Origin: Sipunculus nudus | Taxonomy: Eukaryota > Annelida > Sipuncula > Golfingiida > Sipunculidae | DNA length: 64,000 bases | Assembly: GCA_026874595.1 (NCBI GenBank) | Contig: CM049306.1 | Location: forward strand, 56,415,519 to 56,479,518 | Direction of reading: 5' to 3' | In this document: one piece after another, positions 49,601-61,500 of the stretch | Layout: the number at the start of each line of letters is the position of its first letter | How positions within the stretch are numbered: position 1 is the first letter of the stretch | Program-made: the position numbers and the translations under genes | The notes under the pieces: model-generated | Seen by the model: the letters and a program-made list of their open reading frames with translations, nothing else | The model's database searches: none | What the model was told of the DNA's origin: nothing

Positions 49601-49758
49601 AATATATGTATATATATATATAGTCATGTAGCTTAAGATAGCAGACTTTGAACTACAGCTCAACAGAGTAGGTTACTGATACACGAAGGTTTGTGGTTAT
49701 ATGTCTATACATCTAGTGTGTGGAGTGATTAAGTGGATTTATCCATCAGATCTAAGAA

Positions 49759-49798
49759 ATGCCTAAAGAGATGGAAGAAGATGATGATGTTGAGATGG
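49759..49798 (+). CDS. candidate alternative first exon of the PKA RII gene (acidic)
   Basis: An ATG opens 13 codons plus one base (MPKEMEEDDDVEM), ending ATGG|GTAAAT, the same phase and nearly the same last bases as the RII exon at 27145 (ATGG|GTAAGT). The last residues DDVEM resemble EDEEPM at the end of the main exon. An in-frame TAA two codons upstream makes it a start exon, not an internal one. A TA-rich stretch with TATATAG at 49608-49622 could serve as a TATA region. If spliced to RII exon 2, the product would lack the dimerisation/docking domain. Short, so chance is possible. Confidence 0.5.
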
Positions 49799-50655
49799 GT
49801 AAATTTTGCTTTTTATTTGAATGAACAGCAAGAGCAGATCATTACAGGAAGATTTGATGATTCAGAAAAGTTTATTATATCAGCAAAGTGTGCATGATCT
49901 TATCAGTATACATACATAAAATGTATAAACCACTTGGCTATGATCTGATTTGCTGCTGATGTGTTTGGTAGCTTGTGTCTGTGTACCTTCTTCTCTTCTT
50001 CTAGTTCTAGTATTGATATGTTCTTTGCTTTTCATACATATATGGTACTCTGCCAGTCTCAGCTTAATAATACATGTGCTGTACAGTGTACATAAATTCT
50101 CTATCAGTGATGCTTGTCATATAGTAGTGTAAATAATAATATGATAAGCCCCTACACTGATAACTGATACTGACCTTGACACTGAGCTAGATATTGATAA
50201 GATGATGGAAACCTGTACAGTGTATACAGGAAGTGAACAACCTTTAAAAGGTTCCCTTTACACTTTGGAATGTGTAATAATTTGGAAAGAGTTCCGATCC
50301 ATTCTCGAAAATTCTGAAATATATTTCAGCCTGTAAGGAATATAAACATTTGGTTTTACTGGTTGGAAATGATTAATAAATAAAGATCAGCACTCATGGT
50401 ATGCCAACATTCTGGTGGACATGCAATTATTGCCTCACAGTTGGTTTTTGCATTTCTGAGAATATCATGGGAAAAATTTGAAGTCCTATGTGAGAAATAT
50501 TGTTTTAAACATAGAGCTCAAGTGAAGGAATGTCTGAGCATGTTTTTGTGTGAAAAATTTAGTCGTGTAAGAGTGTTTTTGACAACATGGGCATTTGAAT
50601 ATGGGCATCTCAGTTTGAGCATAAAACAAGAGTTATATATCCATGATAGGTGAGT
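49799..50655. other. no assignable feature
   Basis: An open frame at 50396-50649 (85 codons) ends at a good donor AG|GTGAGT, but its phase (2) does not match the RII exons, and its sequence has no recognisable domain. Confidence 0.35.
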
Positions 50656-50660
50656 ATAAG

Positions 50661-51310
50661 ATAAATCAGGCACTGGAGTTGTGACTCAGCAAAGTCTTTG
50701 ATGAATCAGGCACTGGAGTTGTGACTGAGGATAGTCTGTGGTAAATCAGGCACTGGAGTTGTGACTGAGGATAGTCTTTGGTGAATCATTCACTGGAGTT
50801 GTGACTGAGCAGTGCCTTAGATGAATCAGGCACTGGAGTTGTGACTCAGCAAAGTCTTTGATGAATTAGGCACTGGAGTTGTGATTAAGGATAGTCTGTG
50901 GTAAATCAGGCACTGGAGTTGTGACTGAGGAAAGTCTGTGGTAATTCAGGCACTGGAGTTGTGACTGAGCAGTGCCTTTGATGAATCAGGCACTGAAATT
51001 GTGATTGAGGGTAGTCTTTGGTTAATGAGGCACTTGAGTTGTAACTGAGCAGTGTCTTTGATGATTCAAGCACTGGAGTTGTGACTGAGTATAGTCTGTG
51101 GTAAATCAGGCACTGGAGTTGTGACAGAGGATAGTCTGTGGTAATTCAGGCACTGGAGTTGTGACTGAGCAGTGCCTTTGATGAATCAGGCACTGGAATT
51201 GTGATTGAGGGTAGTCTTTGGTTAATGAGGCACTTGAGTTGTAACTGAGCAGTGTCTTTGATGATTCAAGCACTAGTTGGGACTGAGAGTCTTTGATGAT
51301 TCAGGCACTG
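50661..51310. repeat. 40-bp minisatellite with 200-bp higher-order unit
   Basis: About 16 copies of a 40-bp unit containing CACTGGAGTTGTGACTGAG and a variable tail (AGTCTGTGGTAAATCAGG, GTGCCTTTGATGAATCAGG). The variant CACTTGAGTT recurs at 51031 and 51231, exactly 200 bp (five units) apart. The 40-bp period is not divisible by three, so it does not code. Confidence 0.92.
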
Positions 51311-52240
51311 AAGTTTGAACTGAGCAGTGTCTTTGTACTGGAGCTGTGAAACTGTGAGCAGATGGGAGAGTTTGTGGTAGATCAGGTACTGGAGTTGTCT
51401 AAGAAAGGGCATATGTGATAAATCAATATATATGTATTGGATCATGCACTGGAGTTTTCTTTTTAATGGATGAACATTTCATCTATTTTAATGAGGCATT
51501 CCATAGCATTTGGACTCAAATATATATAAACTATTACAGTATTGTTCGTATTACTTCAAAGCATGCAGTCATAAGTAAAACTCAGAAAATGAAAGATATC
51601 ATTTAGAGAATCAAGTTTATTCCTGCAGGGTGGATCAGCTGGGGGCATGCTGCATAAGTGCTCTGCTGTGAACCTGACACTGAATAACATGGGCAGCATA
51701 AATGGGGTGATAAAAAATGTGGTGTCTGTTTCACAGTAACACACTTGGAGCTTTAATACTGCAAGATTCCAGGTACAGTTGTATTATTGACAACTAGTGT
51801 AAAAAAAGTTTCTCAGGTCTCGCAAACATCTATATAATTGCTTTGACCTTTATCATCCCTGTTTCTGATTTAAATCTGCTCAGGGCTGAAGGCATAAGAA
51901 GTGTCACAGCATCAATCAATAAACAGACTGATGTGCTGTCTTAATAAAAACTGTTATTTTATTCTTCTTCACATTATGTACATAGTTCTACCTGAATTTA
52001 ATACTGATGGATATATGTTTGGAGATAACAAACAAATTTACCTGCATGTTATAATTATTCAAGACCTTTGTTGGATTGCAAAAATGCAAGAAAACTTGAC
52101 AAGACAAATTATACAAATTATATATAAATTAAGTCTTAACAAACTTATATATGTACAATTTCCTAATAGCCTATTTTGTTACATAAGATTACAATACCTA
52201 GGACCCTTGACTTGCAAATAACTGTTTTAACCAGACTGTG
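51311..52240. other. presumed RII intron, no gene recognised
   Basis: AT-rich, with a few more decayed copies of the ACTGGAGTT motif up to about 51450. Confidence 0.4.
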
Positions 52241-53612
52241 GGTAAAATAGGTTTTACCCAGGCTTTTTTCAGACCCATATTTTCCCTAGTTTATGTAAAA
52301 AAAAAAAACATACTTATATTAGTTTAAAATAAATTATTTTGTTCTACACTGTTCAAAATAATATATATATGTTTATTGTAACAAGTGGTACCTGTTTAAT
52401 AGTCAATCACATGAGGTCCTTGAAGCAGCTTTTGACAGAAAATCAAGTTTCTGGGTTTTGTCATTTCCCAAACAGTTGTGCAGTTTGGTGGATATTTTTA
52501 AGTCCATTGGAACTGAACACATATTCATCAAAGCCAGAAGAAGCAACAGCAGTGTGAAGTTGTTTCACTGCATGAAACACCCCTATTGATTAGTGATGTA
52601 CCCTCATAGCTATAGCCAAATTTGAATTCAGGTGTGACTGGAAAATGGCTGCCTCTTGACTAGGGGGTGGACACTAGTTTAGCGACTTACTAGTGTCCAG
52701 ACTGGTACCGACTCTTTATTATCTCCATTCAAGGAGGTAGAAAAAGCCGGTTCCAATGTATTTCCAGAGATAAGCTCATGACAACATACACCAGCGGACC
52801 TCTCTTAACCGCTTCATGTGTTGTGGCTCGACTTAACATACGTTTCAGTTTGCTGCCACATAAAATGGTTATATAAATATTGTAACTTTTAGATTAAATT
52901 ATCAATACTTTTTCCTTTTCTGTTAAATGCGGTGTTTCATCTCGGTCTCACTTGGGTACGACCAGTCTTTGCTTTCAACTCAGGTCCTATTTAATAAAGT
53001 ATGAAAAACAAACTATCAGCTATGAACTTAAGTGCGTAGGCCTGAGGCCCTAAGCATATAATATATATACTTTTTTTTAATCAAACTTGAGTATTGAATA
53101 TATTTTTGCATAATTTTGATTCTTAAATGACGTATTGGTAAAACTACAAATTTGGCAATATTTAAACAACCTGTGTCATCCTTGGATTCCGGAGTACGCG
53201 ACAATGTTTGTTTACATTACTTTTAAATCTCATACACAGACAAGTGGTGGCGCCATCTACAATATATGGTTGGGTACCAGTCTAGACGCAAATTCACACG
53301 AGTAAGCCGCTAAACTAGTGCCCACCTGACTAGGGGGATGTGGTCAGAACCACTTGGTTTACAACCAACATTCATATTTAATGTTTGTAAATACAGGTAA
53401 TCATAGCTTTCCAATCGGGAAGAAACTAAGGTACGATCCTTATGTATGATAAAAGAAGATAAATATGAGAAAACTTGGATAATTAACTAGGTAAAACCCT
53501 TGTAAAATTTTTACCTGAAGTACTTTTTACCGGAGTAAAATACTTTTTACCCAGGTTTTTACCCACTGGGTTGGGTGAAAAAGGTTTTACCCTGGGTAAA
53601 TGTGAACCCTGT
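52230..53612. repeat. possible TTTTACCC repeat split by a later insertion
   Basis: GTGGGTAAAATAGGTTTTACCCAGG at the left and AAAGGTTTTACCCTGGGTAAA followed by GAACCCTG at the right look like two parts of one family. The element at 52666-53326 lies between. The link between the two sides is weak. Confidence 0.35.
52666..53326. mobile_element. non-autonomous element with exact 9-bp target duplication
   Basis: Terminal inverted repeats of about 26 bp (GGTGGACACTAGTTTAGCGA at the left, matching the right end with about two mismatches) are flanked by TGACTAGGG at 52657-52665 and 53327-53335. A 9-bp duplication is typical of Mutator-like elements. It is 661 bp and has no coding frame. Confidence 0.88.
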
Positions 53613-55375
53613 AGTCAGGTTAAAATTATTGTAAATGAATACAAAGGTAATTTTGTAGAAGCTTGTCAAAGGGAAGTTGAAGGGGGGGGGGGGGGGAGAC
53701 TTACTTTCACCATTCTTCCCAGGGAAGCAGTAAATTCATAACATACATGTCATTAACATTGTTAAAAGACATTTCTGCTTTCATTTCAGTAAAAATTTGA
53801 GGGTTTGTATTAATGCACTTTGTAGAAAAATTAAAGGACAAAGAAAACAAGGCCTCTGGATGTATGTGTAACTGTTTGTCCATAGGCCCTAGGGTGTAAT
53901 TTGGGCTATTGCCAGGCTGACCATTTAGCTCAGTAATTATGATAAAATCAAATCCAGTTCTCATTTATGAAAATTAAATGATACATATCTTTATATATAT
54001 GTATATGTCATCAGTCAGCTGAACTAATTGTCTCCGGACAGGCAAAATGGCATTTGCATTTGTTGAAGACTTGCATACGGACCCCCAGTTGGCAAGTGTT
54101 TCTATCTTGTTGAAAAAGGAAAATTTAAATTTTTTTTTTAACTCAAAATATCAAAATTGATACAGGAAAAGCAAATAAAAAAATAACTTTGGAGGTATTG
54201 TCATGTAGTTTGATATTAGTCCACTGAAAAGTGGCTCACTGTTACTTGATTCTCAAAATAGTGTACCTTTAAAAAAAAAAAAAAAAAAAAAATTTCATAA
54301 TGTTAAAATAACATGTGAAAATGATTGAAAAGTTAAAAAATATGCACACCATCAGGAAGAACACTGTACCAGGTTTAAAATAATGTTTACTTTATGTTTA
54401 TGAATATGAAACTACTTTTGGATTGATTTATGATTTATTAACATTGATTTGGATTGATAAACATAAGCAATGGTGTTCTTTGATTCCAAGAAGACACCTT
54501 TTCTGATGTAGGACAAAGGCTAGTAGTAGTACTTAAAGCATTTTAAAGAGGTTTTGTCTTTGGATTATTCCTAACCCTTGTCCTGTTGATTTAAATCCTT
54601 AATTCCAAGAAGGCTTAATAATTAATGTATCATTCTGATCATATAAAAGATATCTTCATACTCATTAAATATTAAATATGCATTAAAAATATAAATCATA
54701 AGTTAAAGGTCTTCATTTACCATAAAGTTAGGCCCATGCAGAAACTGAATGAATTTTCACCAGCATCTTCCTCACCAACCACCTACCAGCCCTGGAGCCA
54801 GACAGTCCATACACTGAGATATATATTATCATATTTCATCACGATTGACCATTGTCATATGTCACTGGTCCAATGGTAGCCTTGCAGGCTGCATCTTGAT
54901 CTTATATGAATGATGATGCGGCCAGCAGAAAGTTCAGATGTGGCAAAACATTTAATACCTTGATATATCTTTTCTGTTCAATTAGGATTTAGATTTTAAT
55001 TGTGAGTATCTATTTAATGTGTTAGCTTTTAATAATAATATAGAGATCTTCAACTTTTATCTGAAGTCCGTCATTATTCTTTAAGTTTCATGGGCACTAT
55101 TGGTTTTAATAGGATATCTATCGATTACACCACAGTAGGACTTAGAAAGATCAACTGACCATAAAAAAATCACTTAGTACCTGGATCCGAGAGTTTTTAT
55201 GACATTCTCTTGAAAAATCCTGAGTAATTCACTTGAGAATGAGTTTGAGAATTAACAGGAAGTTTGTGATGAGGTTTAGATGGAAAAATATGGATGATAC
55301 AATGATAAAATGCTTAAAATAATTCTAGTGTCATGGATAATGGGAAGTTAAACTGAACCAATTATTAACTTGATG
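53613..55375. other. presumed RII intron, no gene recognised
   Basis: Poly-G at 53682-53697 and poly-A near 54271. No exon recognised. Confidence 0.4.
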
Positions 55376-55380
55376 ATTGA

Positions 55381-55631
55381 CAGGGCTTGTTATTAACAGT
55401 TAACCACTTGCCCAGGGCAAATGAAAGTTCCAGAAAATAGTGGGAGGGCAACTAAAAGTCACATCCTACTTGCCTGACTGGGCAAGTGGGTCCAACATAA
55501 ACCTTTATTCAAAGGCCTAAAAAAGGATGTTTGTGTTCTTAAATATAATCAATGATTTTTATTGGGCAAGTAAAAAAATTCATGTGGGGCAAGTAAAAGC
55601 TAGATGTTTCAAAAGTTTATGTCAAGCCCTG
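55381..55631. mobile_element. 251-bp element with CAGGGCTTG ends and 5-bp duplication
   Basis: CAGGGCTTG and CAAGCCCTG are inverted ends. ATTGA lies directly outside both (55376-55380 and 55632-55636). The interior contains repeated TTGCCC/GGGCAAGT phrases. A truncated inverted copy is at 29605-29812. It could be a hAT-like family with a 5-bp target. Confidence 0.8.
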
Positions 55632-55639
55632 ATTGATCC

Positions 55640-57240
55640 ATTTGCTCCAACTGGTGATTGATTATGAAATAGGAACCAACTTCCATCACTAGTTTCTATC
55701 AGTTTTGCAGAATATCCTATTGTTCACTGTGAATGGACTTATGTATATTTACAATATAAATCTAAATTCTGTACTTTTTTTCCCCAATAAAAGTGTTGGA
55801 AAATCTTGACCCTGCCCTATCCTGTCAACAATTTCTTATTTCCAAAAAGTTGCAAGTTTGATTAAAATAACCTTTTTTTTAACTCTGTTTAAAATTTGTA
55901 AACAGTATTATAAAAATCTATACTGAAACTTTTTAGTTTTTTTATAAAAAAAAGAAATAGGTCAGGCTATATCCTCTGAGGGGATGGCTGAATTTATGCC
56001 TTGCCTGATTCACTATCCTGTTGAAAAACCTGAAGATTTCAAGCCCTGAATAATAATCATTCAGCTGATGGTGCCTTCATGCAGTGGTCCTGACCTAATA
56101 CATAAAAAAATGCTCATTTATTAAACATCATCTTGACTGCACTTGTTTCTGCCTTGGTTATTACCCTTGGGACTGTCAAAGATATTTTCTTTAGAAGCCT
56201 AAAAAGAAGAAAACTTGACAGATTTTAAATCAGTTCAGCCCATCTGCAGCAAAAACCTTGGTATTATTATGTTTGTGTATTTTGATGTGAGATATATTGA
56301 AGGTTTCTTTAGATCCTGCTAAATGAGTGAGGGAAAATTATGAGCAAGTTTTCCAGTGCTTTCAAGGAGTATCTCTGATTGTTGCCTTGTCACCTTTGAT
56401 TACCATTACAACAATCTCGCAGGTATTGTAACAGTTGCATTATAGATTGGATGATGCCTGTTGAAGTACTTAATCAGACCTTTATGTAGCGGAGATGAAT
56501 AAACAGGACCCCTGATTCAGCAGTCAACCACAGAAGGACTGCAACAGGCCTATTTGGGAGGCAGTGACCTCTGACAAATTTGGCATGCTATCCGATGTGG
56601 CGATCAGGCTATACTAACAGCACAATTAAATTTTCCTGGACTGGTTGATGTTAATATCCCAGCCTGGTGCGGTTAATAGCAGGTGCTTGCAGACTGTGAG
56701 GTCAGCATACGGCAGACCCTCTAGATTATAACATTTTCAGATCCCTCCTAGCTGATGAGGTTGTTGCCAGAAATTGTTGATGGTTTCTAGATAAATATAG
56801 CTCCTACCCTGTCCCTTGTGGGCAAGCGGCCTGTTTGCTCTGCCAAAGACTATGATTACTATGCATTATAGGACATGATTGAAGTTCATGAAGGACACAT
56901 TTAAGCCATGACATTTGGAGGCGGAGTGTGACTGGGATGAACTCATTCATGAGGACAAGTCTGCTCTTGGTTTCGGCAACAGGACAGGCATTCTATTAGT
57001 AATCATGGACCATAGCTGACACTTGCATCTCAGAGTCTGTACATTGTCTCAGCGTCGTAAGACAGTATACGATTAGGCTTAATGTAAGCTGCCTGTGACC
57101 ATATTGGCTGATCAAGTCTAGTCACAGACTGCTGGTCATGGCGAACCATTCTTGATTGGACCATTTGTTGCGTTTTAGTGTTAGGTTTGTGGTCTGGCAT
57201 ATATTTTTGTCGTATCTTTGGGAACACTGGATATTTGCTG
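55640..57240. other. intron; less AT-rich island upstream of candidate exon
   Basis: 56380-57240 is non-repetitive and richer in G+C than its surroundings. It precedes the candidate first exon at 57247, so it may hold a promoter. No TATA box seen. Confidence 0.35.
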
Positions 57241-57246
57241 CCAGGC

Positions 57247-57307
57247 ATGATGGGGACAAGGACTGGGTCCACCCGTCGTCGCGGAGCATTTGACGCTGCT
57301 GTCGGAG
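57247..57307 (+). CDS. candidate alternative first exon of the PKA RII gene (RRGAF)
   Basis: ATG ATG opens 20 codons plus one base, ending GGAG|GTATAT, again phase 1 like the RII exon. The peptide contains STRRRGAFDAA. R-R-x-A-hydrophobic is the pseudosubstrate pattern of PKA inhibitors and of RI subunits (RRGAI), whereas RII subunits carry RRxS. The second ATG has the stronger start context (A at -3, G at +4) and would expose MG. If real, the isoform lacks the docking domain and gains a second inhibitor-like site. The exon is short and lies far from the main one, so transcript evidence is needed to rule out chance. Confidence 0.42.
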
Positions 57308-58530
57308 GTATATTTTTTTAACCTATTAGCTTAGATCATATGTTGTAATGTAAATGTAGAAAAAACTGCTGTACATACATCAATATTTGATTGTAAGAAG
57401 TTATAATGTAAAATTGACTGTCACAGCTTCCTATATCCCTAACCAAATTAACAGCTGAGACAAACACCAAAAGATCACAAGAAATTTTACTCTTATCAGC
57501 TTCACCTTGATGTAACAAACAATATTAGTTGACCCTATAAGCATTGTCATAGGAATAAATCCATTACCACAAGCAGATTAATGAATTATTTGTGTGTCTC
57601 TTCTTACCTTGCTCACCAGAATATCCAGGAAACCTAGCTTTGCTGCTTAGATAATTCAAATTACTTCAGAGTTTTATGTAAAACTAATCTCACAAGAATT
57701 TAACATGAATACAAGGAGTCTTGTGTTGCACGTATGGTGTCATAAAATCTCTCAATGAGCATCATTTTGTATAAAACCATCAATTTAGCTGATCAGTGTA
57801 TTGCTTGAAGAGATGTGACCCATAAGTTCAATAACACAGTGTTGATTTTCCTGATTTTACCTCTTAATAAATACAATTCAGCTGGAAGTGTGTGAACTAA
57901 TACCCAAGTTGTAAACCTGATTTAAACAAATTGTCAGATCATTTGAGAAGTTATTGTTTTGATACAGTGAACAGTCATGACCAGCAATAACAAAATGTTG
58001 ACTGGCATGACTTATGGCACGATTGGATAACTAGCTGACCAGCTATTGCTCGACATTAAGTGCTGTTCAGCTGCCTGTTACTGGTTGTTTTGCTATATGG
58101 ACTCCTCAAGCTTATTAGAAAAGTTCCAGCTCATGTTATATGACTGACAGACCCTTCCTTATAAATGGTAACCAATGGTAACTTTTCAACTATCTTCCAG
58201 TTCATGCTAAATATGCATGGAAAGAGTAACCAACAACACTTTCACTCACCATGTAGGTTTCTTATTTCAGGGGCTTGACAGCTCTTGCACCTGCTTTCAT
58301 TTGATAAGTTCTTTTTGTGCACCCTCAGTTGTACCTAAACTACATACAGTATGTGTTAATTAATCTTGCACATTTTTAAATATTTCATGAGTAGTCAAAT
58401 TACAGTAATTTTGAACAGATCAGTGATTCAATTGACAGGTAAGAATAAGCTCCAACTTGCCTGATGGGACAGCCAAGTTTAAATTTCAATGTCAAACTGA
58501 TCCAACTGCTACAAAATCTGTCTGGTCCTG
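57308..58530. other. intron, no gene recognised
   Basis: AT-rich single-copy-looking sequence up to the start of the satellite-bearing element. Confidence 0.4.
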
Positions 58531-58535
58531 TGCCA

Positions 58536-61500
58536 TTTTTAGCTCAGCTGACTGTTAGTCATCTTAGCTATAGCGATCACTCTTTGTCCGTCGTCCGTTT
58601 GTCTACCTGTCTGTCCGTCTGTTAACCAGGCACAAATCGTTACCGCTGGACCTAGAATCTCGACTTGACATTCTGAGAGGTCCATGAAAAATCTCCTTGG
58701 AAACCAGAAGTAAGGTCTCTGTTACCCATATCCTTTGAGCTATGGCACTCCAAAGTACAGCTCAGAATAATGGAAAATTTGATACAAAAGCTGAAGTGTC
58801 TGAACAACTATTGCAGAGATCACCAAAATTGTTTGCATGGATATTGATCATGGAGTGTTTCATCAGTTTCTGCAGACTGGTGACACCGCCTGTATTTGTT
58901 CATTTTTTTAATGATTTTTAGCTCAGCTGACTGTAAGTCATCTGAGCTATAGGGATCACCTTTTGTCCGTCGTCCGTCCTGCCGTCCGGCAGTCCGGGCC
59001 TCTGTCCGTTAACAGGGCACAAATCGTGACCGCTAGAACTGGAATCTTCTTACTTGACATCCTGGGAGGTCCATGAAAAATCTCCTTGGAAACCAGAAAT
59101 TAGGTCTCTGTTACCCATATCCTTCGAGCTATGGGACCCCAAAGTAACCCCCAGAAAAGTCCAAAATTTCATACAAAAACTTCTATATCTCATTAACTAC
59201 TTGACTGATGGTCATGATTTTTGGCATACATATTGATCATGAGAGGTTCCATCAGTTCCTGAAGACTGGTGGCGCCACCTGTATTTTTCGATTTTTTACG
59301 AATTTTTTTCTCTATTTTTGAGACCTTTAAAAATGTGAACATCTGTTAACAAGGCACATATCGCAACGACTGGACTTAGAATCTTCATTCTTGACACACT
59401 GAGAGACCTATGAAAAGTCTCCATGGAAACCTGAAATTAGGTCTCTGTTACCCATATCGTTCGAGCTATGGGGCCCCAAAGTACCCCCCAGAAAAGTCCA
59501 AAATTTCATACAAAAACTTCAATATCTCATTAACTACTTGACTGATGGTCATGATTTTTGGCATACATATTGATCATGAGAGGTTCCATCAGTTCCTGAA
59601 GACTGGTGGCGCCACCTGTATTTTTCGATTTTTTACGAATTTTTTTCTCTATTTTTGAGACCTTTAAAAATGTGAACATCTGTTAACAAGGCACAAATCG
59701 TAATGACTGGACTTAGAATCTTCATTCTCGACACACTGAGAGACCTATGAAAAGTCTCCATGGAAACCAGAAATTAGGTCTCTGTTACCCATATCCTTTG
59801 AGCTATGGGGCCCCAAAGTACCCCCCAGAAAAGTCAAAAATTTCATACAAAAACTTCAATATCTCATTAACTACTTGACTGATGGTCATGATTTTTGGCA
59901 TACATATTGATCATGAGAGGTTCCATCAGTTCCTGAAGACTGGTGGCGCCACCTGTATTTTTCGATTTTTTACGATTTTTTCCTCTGTTTTGAGACCTTT
60001 AAGGATGCTGTCATCTGTTAACGTGGCACAAATCATAATGACTGGACCTAGAATCTTCATTCTCGACACACTGAGAGACCTATGAAAAGTCTCCATGGAA
60101 ACCAGAAATTAGGTCTCTGTTACCCATATTCTTCGAGCTATGGAGCCCTAAAGTACCCCCAAGAAAAGTAAAAAATTTCATACAAAAACTTCAATATCTC
60201 ATTAACTACTTGACTGATGGTCATGATTTGTGGCATAACTATTGATCATGAGATGTGTCATCTGTTCCTGCAGACAGGTGGCGCCACCTGTATCGTTCGA
60301 TTTTTTACGATTTTTTCCTCTATTTTTTAACTACATCACTGATGGTCATGATTTTTGGCATACATATTGATTATGAGATGTGTCATCGGTTTCTGCAGAC
60401 TGGTGGCGCCACCTATATTGTTTGATTTTTTTACGATTTCTTCCTCTATTTTTGAGACCTTTAAGGATGCTGTCATCTGTTAGCATGGCACAAATCGTAA
60501 CGACTGGACCTAGAATCTTCATTCTCAATACACTGAGAGACCTATGAAAAGTCTCCATGGAAACCAGAAATTAGGTCTCTGTTACCCATATCCTTCGAGC
60601 TATGGGACCCCAAAGTACCCCCCAGAGTAGTCAAAAATTTCATACAAAAACTTCAATATCTCAATAACTACTTCACTGATGGTCATGATTTGTGGCATAA
60701 CTATTGATCAAGAGGTGTTCCATCAGTTCCTGCAAACTGGTGGCACAACCTGTATTTGTTCGGGTTTTTTTTTACGAATGTTTTATCTATTTTTGAGACC
60801 TTTAAAGATATGAACATCTGTTAACAGGGCACAAATCATAAAAACTGGACCTAGAATCTTCATTCTTGACACACAGGGAGACCCATGAAAATTCTCCATG
60901 GAAACCTGAAATTAGGTCTCTGTTACCCATATTCTTTAGGCTGTATGGCTCCAAAATACCCCCCAGAATAATGGAAAATTTGATACAAAAAGTGCAGTAT
61001 CTCAATAACTACAACACTGATGGTCATGATTTTTGGCATACATATTGATCATGAGCTGTTCCATCAGTTTCTGCAGAGAGGGTGCGCCACCTCTATTTTT
61101 TTCAAATTTTTACGAATTTTTTTTCTCTTTTTTCAAGACCTTTGAAGATGTGGCCATCTGTTAACAGGGCACAAATCGTAATGACTACACCTAGAATCTT
61201 CTCTCTTGACATGCAGGGAGGCCCATAAAAAGTCTCTTTGGAAACCTGAAATTAGGTCTCTGTTACTGATAACCTTTGAGCTATGGGGCTCGGAAGTACC
61301 CCCCAGAATAATGGAAAATTTGATACAAAAGCTCAAGTATCTAAACAACTATTGCAGTGATCACCATGATTCTTTGCATGGATATTGATAATGGAATGTG
61401 TCATCAGTTTCTGCAGTATGGTGGCGCCACCTGTATTTTTTTTATTTTTACGAATTTTTTTCTCTATTTTTGAGACCTCATAAGATGCGGTCATCTGTTA

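Noticed and set aside
50396-50649. 85-codon frame ending at a good donor, considered as another RII first exon
   Set aside because: The donor phase is 2, unlike the phase 1 of the RII exon. No upstream promoter evidence and no domain.
50661-51310. CRISPR-like array (regular repeats)
   Set aside because: Repeats are head-to-tail without spacers and occur in an animal genome; it is a minisatellite.
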